Assembly: GCA_018241725.1 (NCBI GenBank)
Contig: JAFEDI010000093.1
Location: forward strand, 62,001-126,000
Origin: Pseudomonadota bacterium
GTDB taxonomy: Bacteria > Pseudomonadota > Gammaproteobacteria > Burkholderiales > Rhodocyclaceae
Length of the DNA: 64,000 nt
Reading direction: 5' to 3'
The notes below the pieces were generated by a model that saw only the letters and a program-made list of their open reading frames with translations, did no database searches and was not told where the DNA came from. This document shows, one piece after another, positions 18,165 through 28,725 of this stretch; positions within the stretch are counted from its first letter, which is position 1, and the number at the start of each line of letters is the position of its first letter. A program made the translations under genes and the position numbers.

Positions 18165-18830
18165 CTTGTTCTTCCAACGCGCATCAATTTCCTCACAAGC
18201 CGCTTCGATGTCATTCATTTTTCGTTTGAAAGCCTTCGGCGCACTAACAACCCGCTGAGTTGGAACATCCACCACATAGCATTTTGCATGATCGACTGCT
18301 GAGTCCTTCACTGCGCCTTCCAGATATACCCTCATGGCCGTAGCCACATATTCGGCCGCCTGAGGCGTTAATGGACTTGTCTTGGGGAAATGGAGTTTTA
18401 CGCAACCGACAACTCGCCCAGATTCTGGATCTTTAAGAACGGCGTCGGGTCTCATACTTATATTAACGCCAGCGACCTCCATAGTATTGGATGAAGTAGA
18501 TTCCCCTGACTCAACAACAAGACCTTCCAAATTTAAACTCTCTGAGGCTTCCAAGAAATCCTCAATTGCCGAGGCGGAAGCTTGCCGATCTTGCTCTGCG
18601 AACTCACTTCCTCCATTTGGAATTCTGAGGCTTGACGCAGCAGATAAAATCTTTGAGTCGTCATTCATTCCAGTTGAGAGGTAGTCAACTATTTCCTCTC
18701 TCGCGTCAGAGTACCTGGCCGCGATAAATGTCTTTGGTTGTTGCTGATCCTCGATGATTCTCTTTCGCCTGGAAGGCGTTGCCGTCAGATACTCACCAAG
18801 TTTGTTAACGCTAATTCTAGGCTTTGACAT
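18159..18830 (-). CDS. Hypothetical protein with PD-(D/E)XK-like core, probable gene cassette
   Basis: The 223-residue protein is not one I can name. The N terminus is basic (KPRISVNKLGEYL, RRKRIIEDQ). Residues about 130-165 (SMRPDAVLKDPESGRVVGCVKL) look like the PD...xVK core of PD-(D/E)XK nucleases, but the acidic residue of the (D/E)xK motif is replaced by Cys, so activity is uncertain. ATG 18830 has an AGGAG site eight bases upstream. Its TAA stop lies in the left box of an attC-like site and another such site ends 22 bases before its start, so it is bounded like an integron cassette. It is AT-richer than the chromosome around it. Confidence 0.72.
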   Translation of the reverse strand: MSKPRISVNKLGEYLTATPSRRKRIIEDQQQPKTFIAARYSDAREEIVDYLSTGMNDDSKILSAASSLRIPNGGSEFAEQDRQASASAIEDFLEASESLNLEGLVVESGESTSSNTMEVAGVNISMRPDAVLKDPESGRVVGCVKLHFPKTSPLTPQAAEYVATAMRVYLEGAVKDSAVDHAKCYVVDVPTQRVVSAPKAFKRKMNDIEAACEEIDARWKNKG

Positions 18831-18852
18831 GAGTCGACTCCTGTGAGAAATA

Positions 18853-18921
18853 GCCAACGTGAAAATTCAGGGATGTTGCGCGGCTTCATCGCGCAGAGTC
18901 CCCTGAAACAGCGGGTTATCC
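18853..18921 (-). repeat. attC-like recombination site 1 (69 nt)
   Basis: On the minus strand the site begins GGATAACCC and ends CACGTTGGC. Inside are TTCAGGG and, after a 28-base core, CCCTGAA, a perfect 7-bp inner pair (L''/L'). The outer boxes GATAAC and GTTGGC pair with mismatches (R''/R'), with equal spacers between outer and inner boxes. This is the box order of integron attC sites. The GIY-YIG stop codon lies inside L', so the last residues of that protein are encoded by the site. It aligns end to end with 18096-18164. Confidence 0.75.
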
Positions 18922-19358
18922 GGCTCTACCCACCTGTAGCGCTCACCACGCAACAGTCGCTCTGCCGGCTTGTTCAAGATTGTCTTGCGCCACCGAATGA
19001 TAAGAAACTCTTCGAGTTCGGCACGACCCAACTGAACTTCAATGAAAGAAATGGCGAAGCGCTTTGCCATTTCTGCAGTTAGAGCGGCTTCGTTGTTTGA
19101 TGGGATGTTTAGTAGCTTCGCGGCCTTTCTGCGAAATGTATGATTCACCGTTCTTCCCATATCGCCCATTCGAGAGCGGAGCGCGGAAGTTTCACCTATA
19201 TAGATTGGCGTTTTCGAAAAAATATCCCATATCGCATAGACACCTGCCTCATGCGGGATGTCATCAGCCCACGACTCGAATCCGAATATGCGGCGTGATG
19301 GCGCTTGCAGTAGCGCTGCTTCCATTTCCAGAAGTCTTGTACGTACAGTGATGTCCAT
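18867..19358 (-). CDS. GIY-YIG nuclease-domain protein, probable gene cassette
   Basis: The 163-residue protein has a GIY-YIG domain: GVYAIWD, then PIYIGET with Arg in SALRSRM, and a Glu in the later helix (AELEEFLIIRW), the usual metal-binding Glu. GIY-YIG domains cut DNA in homing endonucleases, repair enzymes and restriction enzymes. No separate DNA-binding domain is seen. The gene lies between two attC-like elements, its start nine bases after one R' box and its stop inside the next. It is followed at 36 bases by the PD-(D/E)XK-like gene. A defence or DNA-processing role is an inference. Confidence 0.82.
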   Translation of the reverse strand: MDITVRTRLLEMEAALLQAPSRRIFGFESWADDIPHEAGVYAIWDIFSKTPIYIGETSALRSRMGDMGRTVNHTFRRKAAKLLNIPSNNEAALTAEMAKRFAISFIEVQLGRAELEEFLIIRWRKTILNKPAERLLRGERYRWVEPDNPLFQGTLRDEAAQHP

Positions 19359-19367
19359 GCGTGAGAC

Positions 19368-19450
19368 GGCTAACGGTGGAAGGAAGCAGTGGACAGCCAG
19401 CGTAGCTGACTGCCCACCGGAAGTGGCGACACGCCGCTGCGGGTTTGCTG
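19368..19450 (-). repeat. Possible third attC-like site with strong hairpin
   Basis: Minus-strand DNA between the DinB-family stop and the GIY-YIG start runs from GCAAAC to GTTAGCC, which could be R'' and R' boxes. A long central hairpin at 19389-19417 has two 13-base arms around a 3-base loop; 11 positions pair in Watson-Crick fashion and the other two become G-T/G-U pairs on the minus strand. Inner L boxes are not clear and the sequence does not align well with the two 69-base sites. It may be a diverged attC or simply a hairpin in the leader of the GIY-YIG gene. Confidence 0.4.
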
Positions 19451-19460
19451 CATCGCCACG

Positions 19461-19982
19461 TCAGTCCTCTCTTCGATCCGGCTCGGTTGCGTGAATGAAC
19501 ACGGTAAACGTGTCCGCTGGCCGGGGGGCCTTGGCGAGATCGAGCGCATGACCGATGGCGCCGCGGTGATAGGTGCCATGGTTGATCAGGTGGTAGAGCA
19601 CTTCCTCCCGGCTCAGCGCGCCTTTCTTGCCGTCGACGAAGGTGAAGTGGATTCGCTGTTCGAGGTGATCGGGCTGCAAGGCCTGGGCGTAGTCCTGCAG
19701 CCACTGGTTCGATGCGCCGAGGCGGGCGGCCAGCGTTTCGAAGGGGGGCAGTTCCGGCGTATTGGTCGAGTCGTGCGGTTCGGCGCCGCCGGTGAGCCGG
19801 GCGCGGAACAGTTCTTCGACGCGGACCATGTGATTCAACTGCTGTCTGGCGAAGTCGAACTGGGCGACATGAGTCTCGCGGTCGATCCGGGCCACGGCAT
19901 CCAGGGTCCGCTGATCGGCCCAGGCCTTGTACTTGAGGGGGGTGTGGAGGTGCATGGGGGTGAGGAGAATGGCCTTATCCAT
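19461..19982 (-). CDS. DinB-family protein
   Basis: The 173-residue protein resembles DinB/YfiT-like four-helix-bundle proteins, putative metal-dependent thiol transferases: TPLKYKAWADQRTLDAV at the start, a His in ARQQLNHMVRVEELF, and HLINHGTYHRGAIGHAL with two His near the C terminus. Three His ligands are the family hallmark. The start could be 19982 or, with the more typical N terminus MHLHTPLKY, 19955. It is GC-rich, unlike the next three minus-strand genes, and a possible attC-like element begins just after its stop. The 21-bp-period array lies upstream. Confidence 0.85.
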   Translation of the reverse strand: MDKAILLTPMHLHTPLKYKAWADQRTLDAVARIDRETHVAQFDFARQQLNHMVRVEELFRARLTGGAEPHDSTNTPELPPFETLAARLGASNQWLQDYAQALQPDHLEQRIHFTFVDGKKGALSREEVLYHLINHGTYHRGAIGHALDLAKAPRPADTFTVFIHATEPDRRED

Positions 19983-20620
19983 TTTGGGTGTACGGCCCGG
20001 TGCCGTGCCTTCTCCGAATCTACTGCGCGCCACACGGGGCGGCAAGCATGATGTCGACGTATTTCCGGGACGCGCATCTATTGCTTCAACGAGGTCTGGA
20101 CTGGGCCGGATCAGCGTCCTGGAGGTGCTCGCCGCCATGTCCCATGGACTCGCGACCTCCTCCGAGGTACTCGCGACCATCCCGGAGGACCTCGCGACCA
20201 CCGCCGAGGTAGTCCGTCCTGTATCGGAAGTCCTCGATTGGGTGCGAGGGATAGGGCAGTCCTGTCTGCGGGCTGCTCGCGAGGAGCGCCCGGACAGTCG
20301 GCCCCTGTCCCGGTGGGCCTCGCGAGGAGCTTTCGGATAGGGCGGGAGTGTCGGCGGGATAGGGGCGGTCTGTCCCGGCGATACTCGCGAGAGACTCGCG
20401 GATAGGGCAGGACATTCGCCGGGCTCCTCACGAGGAGCTTGCGGAGGGTCGGGACGGCTTCGGGGGATGTCGGATCGGCGTCCCGGGATATCTGGCCGGG
20501 CGGATTGCGTGTGCGGAGCGAATCGGCGGGGGGCGAGTGAATGTCGCCGGGACGCGGCAGGGTGTCGGCGGGCCGCCGGACGGCTGCGGAGAGCGGACCT
20601 GCCGGCGGGCGGAGGGACGG
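19983..20620. other. Long non-coding stretch with periodic repeats
   Basis: These 638 bases separate two minus-strand genes. They contain the 21-bp-period array (20129-20449) and GC-rich flanks with no convincing gene. A plus-strand frame crossing the array encodes heptads of LATxxEV type but has no ribosome site, overlaps the DinB gene on the other strand and is broken where the period shifts. I see no terminator. Confidence 0.6.
20129..20449. repeat. Degenerate 21-22 bp tandem array with TCGCGA motifs
   Basis: TCG-starting motifs occur at exactly 21-base steps: 20129 (TCGCCG), 20150, 20171 and 20192 (all TCGCGA), 20213 (TCCGTC) and 20234 (TCGATT). Beyond that the phase is kept loosely: 20277, 20298, 20320, 20385, 20396, 20416 and 20428. 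A second motif, GGATAGGG, recurs near 20249, 20335, 20357 and 20399. Spacing of 21 bases equals two helical turns, so every TCGCGA palindrome faces the same side of the DNA. The array is intergenic and conserved poorly outside the core motif. Confidence 0.8.
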
Positions 20621-21088
20621 TCAGGCTTCCGGCTTGGCGACGCTGCGCGGCTTGCGGGACAGGCGGGTCTGCATGGATTCCTTGAGGGTGTCGAGGGCGG
20701 TGCCCTTGCCGCTGACCTTGGCGAGGGCGTAGCCGTCGTAGGCGGCGCTCATGATGTCGCTGCCGAGGGCCAGTTCGGTGTCGTCGGCCCGGTCGGCAAG
20801 GGTGCGCAGGCGTTGCAGGCGGGGGCGCAGGACGTCGAGGGCGACGATGTCCTGCTGGAAGCCGGTGAGGTCGAAATTGCTGGGCACGATGCCGGGGTTC
20901 TGGCGCAGCACCAGTTCGGTCTGGCGGCAGAAGGCTTCGGACTTGTCTCCCATCTTGACGGCCTTGCGGCGCTCGTCGGCGGAAAGCGTGATGAGGGCAC
21001 CGAGCTTGGCTTCGAGCGCGGTGAGCATGCCATCGATAGCCTCGACATCGGCCGGGGCAAAGGTGATCGAGACCAGATTCTGGGTCAT
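20621..21088 (-). CDS. Conserved hypothetical protein (155 aa)
   Basis: I recognise the general style of this family, found as a single gene in various bacteria, but know no function. The protein is predicted all-helical and soluble, with a conserved-looking core (DERRKAVKMGDKSEAFCRQT) and a C-terminal GSDIMSAAYDGYALAK followed by a basic tail. There is one Cys. ATG 21088 has a clear AAGGAGC site. It is GC-rich like the chromosome. The DNA upstream (21089-21413) contains a TTACATACAG motif at 21173-21182 that also occurs in the LexA-like palindrome at 21881-21890. Confidence 0.8.
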   Translation of the reverse strand: MTQNLVSITFAPADVEAIDGMLTALEAKLGALITLSADERRKAVKMGDKSEAFCRQTELVLRQNPGIVPSNFDLTGFQQDIVALDVLRPRLQRLRTLADRADDTELALGSDIMSAAYDGYALAKVSGKGTALDTLKESMQTRLSRKPRSVAKPEA

Positions 21089-21413
21089 GGTGAAGCTCCT
21101 TGAGATTGAAGTGATGTGGCCACGGCGTGAAGATGCACGTCTTCGACAATGCCAATGACAACACCGCAAATATTACATACAGATTATCCTTTTTGAATTA
21201 TCAGTCGGTAGGGAGAGCCTGGTTGGTCCATCGCGTACGTGTGAATGGACGGGAAACAAAGCGGAACGGCAGAAAAGAAAAACCGGCCTGGCGGCCGGTC
21301 ATTGTTTTTGGCGGGGGACTGGGAGTTCCTAGACACCGTCGGGCTGAGTACGGAGGCTTGTTATTGCGTACTGGAGAGCCCCGGCGCCAGGGGGGGCGGG
21401 CCATGTTTGCGAA
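21089..21413. other. Intergenic region with promoter-like AT tract and terminator
   Basis: The 325 bases hold the upstream region of the 155-aa gene, with an AT-rich tract near 21166-21200 (AAATATTACATACAGATTATC) that could be its promoter, and the terminator of the VOC gene near 21284-21303. No supported gene lies here; short frames on either strand have atypical codon use. Confidence 0.55.
21276..21305 (-). terminator. Rho-independent terminator of the VOC gene (probably bidirectional)
   Basis: On the minus strand a perfect 7-bp stem (ACCGGCC / GGCCGGT) with a 4-base loop is followed directly by TTTTCTTTTC. It lies about 110 bases after the stop of the VOC gene. On the plus strand the stem is followed by CATTGTTTTT, so weak termination in that direction is possible too. 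Confidence 0.8.
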
Positions 21414-21827
21414 TTACTCCGGCAAGTGGCAGACCGCTTCAATGTTGTTGCCTTCCGGGTCAATCACGAACGCGCCGTAATAGTTGGCATGGTAGTCCGG
21501 ACGGAGCCCGGGGGCACCATTGCATTTCCCGCCAGCGGCGATGGCTGCCTTGTAGAAAGCATCGACTTGCGCACGATTTTCTGCGCGCCAGGCGAGGTGG
21601 CAGCCGGATGTTGCTGCCGGGCCGCCGTAGGGTGAAGGCCCGTCGATAAACCACACATCGGCTTTTTTGCCATCGGGCTCGGATGCGTCTGGATAGGCAA
21701 ACCCAAGGATGTTTGAGCCGTACTGACCTTCGAAACATACGCTGTAACCCAGCGGTTCCAGGGCAGCGCTATAAAAGGCCTTTGCGCGGGCGATATCGAT
21801 AACGCGGAACGTCATGTGGTCAAGCAT
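21414..21827 (-). CDS. VOC-family (glyoxalase/bleomycin-resistance-like) protein
   Basis: The 137-residue protein is a vicinal oxygen chelate domain: DHMTFRVIDIARAKAFYSAAL at the start, HLAWRAENRAQVDAFYKAA in the middle and FVIDPEGNNIEAV at the end, giving the usual His...Glu metal ligands. The family includes glyoxalase I, dioxygenases and resistance proteins; the substrate cannot be told. ATG 21827 has an AGGAG site. A perfect LexA-type box inside a 30-bp palindrome lies 41-70 bases upstream, so damage-linked or other operator control is plausible. Confidence 0.9.
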   Translation of the reverse strand: MLDHMTFRVIDIARAKAFYSAALEPLGYSVCFEGQYGSNILGFAYPDASEPDGKKADVWFIDGPSPYGGPAATSGCHLAWRAENRAQVDAFYKAAIAAGGKCNGAPGLRPDYHANYYGAFVIDPEGNNIEAVCHLPE

Positions 21828-21867
21828 GCGGGATCTCCTGAAATGAAGTCGACGTGCAGCAGCCTAC

Positions 21868-21897
21868 CATCAAACTGTATTTACATACAGTTTGATG
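21868..21897. promoter_or_regulatory. 30-bp palindrome containing a LexA-type box
   Basis: Arms CATCAAACTGTAT and ATACAGTTTGATG are perfect 13-bp inverted repeats around TTAC. The centre reads CTGT-N8-ACAG (21875-21890), the SOS-box consensus of gamma- and betaproteobacteria. It lies just upstream of the VOC gene on the minus strand. The symmetry extends beyond what LexA needs, so another dimeric repressor is possible. No T-run follows, so it is not a terminator. Confidence 0.7.
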
Positions 21898-22002
21898 CCA
21901 TAAACCTAGCTTCATTTTGGGACGACGACACTGCAGGGCGATGACTGCCGGTGCTTGGCACGCCCTGAGCACGGAATTTTTGACACGCCCCTTCGACAGG
22001 CG

Positions 22003-22042
22003 ATAAAAAACCCGGGTGGCGCACTGGCCGGCCCGGGTTTCT
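22003..22042 (-). terminator. Rho-independent terminator of ssb
   Basis: On the minus strand GAAACCCGGG and its complement CCCGGGTTT form the stem with an inner GC-rich loop; the distal side runs into TTTTTTATC. It lies about 25 bases after the ssb stop codon. Confidence 0.8.
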
Positions 22043-22067
22043 GCGATCCCTTGGCGGGAGCGGCGTT

Positions 22068-22706
22068 TCAGAACGGGATGTCGTCGTCGAAGCCGCCGAA
22101 ATCGTTGCCGCCGGCCGGACGCTGGGGCGCGGACGGGGCGCTGGGGGCCGGGGCGGAACCGCCACCGAAGCCACCGCTGTCGCGGCCACCGCCATAGGAC
22201 GGCGAGCCGCCACCGCCGCTACCACCGCCGTAGTTGCCGCCGCTGTCACGACCGCCGCCGTAATTGCCGCCGCCACCGCTGTCGCGGTTACCGCCACCGT
22301 AGTTGCCGGCCGGGCGGCCGCCACCGAAGCCGCCTTCGCTGCGGCCCGACTCGTCGCCGCCGCCCATGCCCTGACGGCTGCCGAGCATCTTCATCTCGTC
22401 GGCACGGATTTCGGTGGTGTAGCGGTCCTGGCCGTCCTTGTCCTGCCACTTGCGGGTGCGCAGGGAGCCTTCCACGTACACCTGGCTACCCTTGCGCAGG
22501 TATTGCCCGGCGATCTCGGCGAGCTTGCCGAAGAACACCACGCGGTGCCACTCGGTGGCTTCGCGCTTCTCGCCGCTGGCCTTGTCGCGCCAGGTGTCGG
22601 TGGTGGCGAGGGTGATGTTGCAGATCGCGTCGCCGCTGGGGGCGTAACGGGTTTCGGGATCCTTGCCCAGGTTGCCGACAAGAATCACTTTGTTGACCGA
22701 AGCCAT
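22068..22706 (-). CDS. ssb: Single-stranded DNA-binding protein
   Basis: The 212-residue protein has the OB fold of bacterial SSB ([20 protein letters not shown], then [19 protein letters not shown] and [16 protein letters not shown]), a long Gly/Ser-rich linker with repeated [12 protein letters not shown] blocks, and the acidic tip DDDIPF that recruits repair and replication partners. The linker (about residues 112-200) is longer than in E. coli. The gene follows the MFS transporter by 33 bases and is probably co-transcribed with it. The uvrA gene is divergent beyond the transporter, a common betaproteobacterial arrangement. A strong terminator follows. Confidence 0.97.
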   Translation of the reverse strand: MASVNKVILVGNLGKDPETRYAPSGDAICNITLATTDTWRDKASGEKREATEWHRVVFFGKLAEIAGQYLRKGSQVYVEGSLRTRKWQDKDGQDRYTTEIRADEMKMLGSRQGMGGGDESGRSEGGFGGGRPAGNYGGGNRDSGGGGNYGGGRDSGGNYGGGSGGGGSPSYGGGRDSGGFGGGSAPAPSAPSAPQRPAGGNDFGGFDDDIPF

Positions 22707-22739
22707 ATGTCTCTCCTAAAAATTCTGTAGGGCTGGCGC

Positions 22740-23936
22740 TCAGGCCGTTGCCACGTTGCGGCGCACCGGCGCCGGCATGCTGGAGGCGAGGATCAGCCAG
22801 GCCACGGCGAGGCCGCCGCCGAGCAGCGACACCGCGCCCGGGCCGACGTGCTGGGCCAGCCAGCCGCCCAGGGCGCCGCCGAGGAACAGGCCGATGGACT
22901 GCAGCGTGTTGTAGATGCCCAGCGCCGTGCCCTTGGCGTGCGGCGGAGCGATCTTGGAAATCCACGAGGGTTGGGTCGCCTCGAGCACATTGAAGGCGAC
23001 GAAGAACAGGGTCAGCAGGATCGCCAGCGGCCACATGCCGGCGTTGCCCTCGAAATAGAGGCCGACCTGCACCGCCAGCAGCAGCCCGATGGCGGAGTTG
23101 AAGATGCTCTTCATGGCGCCCTTCTTCTCGGCGACGATCACCGCCGGCACCATCACCGTGAAGGACACCAGCACCGCCGGGAGGTAGACCTTCCAGTGTT
23201 CGGCCACCGGCAGGCCAGCGCGCACGAGGCCGGCGGGGACCAGCACCCACATGGCAGTCTGCATCAGGTGCAGCGCGAAGACGCCGAAGTTGAGGCGCAT
23301 CAGCTGACTGTTGCCGAGCACTTCGGAGAAGCGCGCGGTGGCCCGCGGCACCGGCGGCGCGGCCGGCACGACGAAGATCACGGCGAGGATGGCCAGCCCG
23401 GCCAGCACGGCGGTGAGCCAGAACAGGCCGCTCATGCCGATCACGGAATACAGCAGCGGCGCGGCGACCATCGACAGCGCGAAGACCAGGCCGATGGAGG
23501 CGCCGATCATCGCCATCACCTTGGTGCGGTGCTGGTCGCGGGTGAGGTCGGCGGCCAGCGCGGTGACCGCGGCGGAGATGGCGCCGGCACCCTGCAGCAC
23601 CCGGCCGATGACCACCGTATGCACGTCGGGGGCGAGTGCCGCGACGATGCTGCCGATCGCGTACAGGATCAGGCCGAAGACGATCACCGGCTTGCGCCCG
23701 AAGCGGTCGGAGGCAGCGCCGAAGGGGATCTGCAGGAAGGCCTGGGTCAGGCCGTAGGCGCCGATGGCCATGCCGACCAGGGCCACATCGTCGCCTCCGG
23801 GCATGCCGTGGGCGTGCACCGCGAAGACCGGCAGGATCAGGAACAGGCCCAGCATGCGCAGCGCAAAGATCGCAGCCAGCGAAACGCCGGCGCGGCGCTC
23901 GGCCGGGCTCATATTGTCGTCTGTAGAGGAAGCCAT
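22740..23936 (-). CDS. Major facilitator superfamily transporter
   Basis: The 398-residue protein has about twelve hydrophobic segments and the MFS loop motif [16 protein letters not shown] between TM2 and TM3. It resembles the drug-efflux-like MFS proteins usually encoded between uvrA and ssb in betaproteobacteria. Its substrate is unknown. ATG 23936 begins 66 bases from the divergent uvrA start, so both promoters must lie in or overlap that gap. I could not find a good LexA box there. Confidence 0.93.
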   Translation of the reverse strand: MASSTDDNMSPAERRAGVSLAAIFALRMLGLFLILPVFAVHAHGMPGGDDVALVGMAIGAYGLTQAFLQIPFGAASDRFGRKPVIVFGLILYAIGSIVAALAPDVHTVVIGRVLQGAGAISAAVTALAADLTRDQHRTKVMAMIGASIGLVFALSMVAAPLLYSVIGMSGLFWLTAVLAGLAILAVIFVVPAAPPVPRATARFSEVLGNSQLMRLNFGVFALHLMQTAMWVLVPAGLVRAGLPVAEHWKVYLPAVLVSFTVMVPAVIVAEKKGAMKSIFNSAIGLLLAVQVGLYFEGNAGMWPLAILLTLFFVAFNVLEATQPSWISKIAPPHAKGTALGIYNTLQSIGLFLGGALGGWLAQHVGPGAVSLLGGGLAVAWLILASSMPAPVRRNVATA

Positions 23937-24002
23937 GAAACGTGCTGCGTGGGGAGGGTCAGGAGGCGTATATTAACAGGTTGCCCCAGCCCACAATGCC
24001 CC

Positions 24003-26828
<2,826 letters not shown>

Positions 26829-26921
26829 GCCCTCACCCGCTTTCCCCATCCGCCCCCGTGCCACCGCCGGGGGCGGCATCCAGTACACTGATCACCCGTC
26901 TCGTCGCACTTTTATCGCGCC

Positions 26922-27830
26922 ATGTCCGAACTCTGGTCCTCCCTCCGCCCGCAACTCGAATACCTGGCCACCCCGCTGCCGCTGGCCGCCCTCGGACTCG
27001 CCGACGCCCACCGGGACGAGATCGCCCCGCTGCTGGTGGCCGAGCTGGAAGCGCTGGCCGCCGACCCGACGCCGGCCCAGGCCGACGGCTACGTGCTGCA
27101 TCTGTATGCGATGCTGCTCCTCGCCCGCTGGCGCGACCACCGTGCCTACCGGCCGCTGGTCGAGCTGGGCCATCTTGACGAGAGCCAGGTGGACACCGTC
27201 TTCGGCCAGCTCGTCCATGACAGCTTCGGCCGTGCGCTGGCCTCCACCTGCGACGGCGACCTGGCGCCCCTCAGCACGCTGGCCGACGACGACGGCGCCA
27301 GCCGCTGGGCCCGTGCCGCCGCACTGGAAGCCATGAGCCTCGCCGCCCTCGAAGGCCTCACGCCGCGTGCGCCGGTGGTGGACTTCCTCGCCGACTTCGG
27401 CACCCGCGAGGCCCAGGCCCTGCAGGACACGCCGGAACGCGGCGAGGACTTTCCGCTGCTCGACGCGCTGGTCACCCACCTGGCCGACCTGGGTGCCGTC
27501 GAACAGCTGCCGACGATCCACGAATGGTTCGCCGCCGGCCTCATCGACGACAGCTATGTGGACGCCGACCAGCTCGAGGACGACATCCGCCGCAGCCCCG
27601 CCGACGCACTGGCCGCTCTGCGCGAAGCCGGCCACGGCCTGATCGACGACCTGCGCCCGGAAATCGCCGCCTGGCCGGACATCCACCACATGCCGCCGGT
27701 GGCGCTGGCGCCGATCCCCCTCGGCGCGATCCGCGAGCCCATCGTCCGCGACGGCGCCAAGGTCGGCCGCAACGACCCATGTCCCTGCGGCAGCGGCCGC
27801 AAGTACAAGAAGTGTCATGGCGCCAACTGA
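26922..27830 (+). CDS. DUF1186 and SEC-C domain protein
   Basis: The 302-residue protein has a helical DUF1186 region (about residues 10-250, with [23 protein letters not shown]) and a C-terminal SEC-C zinc motif ([17 protein letters not shown]), the type found at the end of SecA. SEC-C motifs bind zinc and often contact ribosomes or partner proteins. The role of the family is unknown. It lies 93 bases after uvrA, in the same direction, and precedes yceH by 93 bases. A GC-rich hairpin without U-tract lies between uvrA and this gene. Confidence 0.9.
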   Translation: MSELWSSLRPQLEYLATPLPLAALGLADAHRDEIAPLLVAELEALAADPTPAQADGYVLHLYAMLLLARWRDHRAYRPLVELGHLDESQVDTVFGQLVHDSFGRALASTCDGDLAPLSTLADDDGASRWARAAALEAMSLAALEGLTPRAPVVDFLADFGTREAQALQDTPERGEDFPLLDALVTHLADLGAVEQLPTIHEWFAAGLIDDSYVDADQLEDDIRRSPADALAALREAGHGLIDDLRPEIAAWPDIHHMPPVALAPIPLGAIREPIVRDGAKVGRNDPCPCGSGRKYKKCHGAN

Positions 27831-27923
27831 GCGCCGCCGACTGAATCCCGACATCCTGCTGCCATCAGGCCGACACCCGCGCTCGGCTATCATGGCGGCC
27901 TCGCGACGAACTGGAAGCCCATC

Positions 27924-28622
27924 ATGACCGACACCACGCCCGACCTTCCCGCCGATGCCTCCGACAGCAAGGCTGGCTTCGATCTGGACGATTTCGAGGT
28001 CCGCGTGCTGGCGGTACTGATCGAGAAATCCTTCGTCACCCCGGACTCCTACCCACTGTCGGTCAATGCGCTGGTCACCGGCTGCAACCAGCTCACCGGC
28101 CGCGAACCGGTGATGAACCTGTCGGAGGCCACCGTGCTGGCCACCCTCGACCGCCTCTCCGAGCGTGGGCTGGTCACCCAGCGGCACCAGGCCGGGGCAC
28201 GCGTATCCAAGTGGGAACACCAGATCCGCCTGCGCCATTCCCTCACCCCGCCGATGCAGGCGGTGCTGGCCATCCTGATGCTGCGCGGCCCGCAGACCCT
28301 CGGCGAGATCCGCGCCCGCTGCGAGCGCATGCACACCTTCGGCAGCCCGACCGAAGTCGAAGACGTGCTGGAGAAACTCGGCGACAAGTACCCGCCGATG
28401 ATTGTCCAGCTACCGAAGGCACCCGGCACCAAGGAAGCCCGCTACACCCACCTGATGAGCGGCGAGGCTGCCGCCCAGCAGAGCCACAGCTTCGAAACCG
28501 CCGAGCAGGCCGCCCCCCGCGGCAGCCGTGTCGGGGAACTCGAAGAGGAAGTTCGCCGTCTGCGTCAGCAGCTGGAATGGCTGACCAACGAATTCGAAGA
28601 ATTCCGCAAGCAGTTTCAGTGA
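27924..28622 (+). CDS. yceH: YceH/DUF480-family protein
   Basis: The 232-residue protein matches the YceH family: tandem winged-helix domains (FEVRVLAVLIEKSFVTPDSYPLSVNALVTGCNQ and LTPPMQAVLAILMLRGPQTLGEIR), with a C-terminal coiled coil (VGELEEEVRRLRQQLEWL). Molecular function is not established. It is transcribed with its neighbours on the plus strand; the gap to lgt is 103 bases. The acidic N terminus before the first domain is longer than usual by about 18 residues. Confidence 0.93.
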   Translation: MTDTTPDLPADASDSKAGFDLDDFEVRVLAVLIEKSFVTPDSYPLSVNALVTGCNQLTGREPVMNLSEATVLATLDRLSERGLVTQRHQAGARVSKWEHQIRLRHSLTPPMQAVLAILMLRGPQTLGEIRARCERMHTFGSPTEVEDVLEKLGDKYPPMIVQLPKAPGTKEARYTHLMSGEAAAQQSHSFETAEQAAPRGSRVGELEEEVRRLRQQLEWLTNEFEEFRKQFQ

Positions 28623-28725
28623 GGGCGTGGAGGCGCGGCGAGTACATGCCGGGTAGCCACCGCACCGGCCCCAGACGCTGCGCCCAGACCACTCGCCCTT
28701 AACCCATCGTCCAAGTAAGAACCTC

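Noticed and set aside
18113..18910. 32-base direct repeats flanking the PD-(D/E)XK-like gene taken as target-site duplication of a transposon
   Set aside because: No transposase or terminal inverted repeats; the wider 69-base alignment with internal box symmetry fits attC-like sites better.
19927..20340. Plus-strand frame with LATxxEV heptads across the 21-bp array
   Set aside because: No ribosome site, partly antisense to the DinB gene, and the frame is lost where spacing changes from 21 to 43 bases. Kept only as part of the repeat finding.
23964..23981. Possible LexA box before uvrA (GCGTATATTAACAG)
   Set aside because: Only the ACAG half is present at the right form; CTGT is missing at the required spacing.
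22848..24002. In-frame upstream extension of uvrA by about 385 codons
   Set aside because: It overlaps the MFS transporter on the other strand, is His/Gln/Arg-rich, and UvrA families start at [13 protein letters not shown].
26845..26880. GC-rich hairpin after uvrA (CCGCCCCCG/CGGGGGCGG)
   Set aside because: No T-run follows on either strand, so it is not supported as a terminator.
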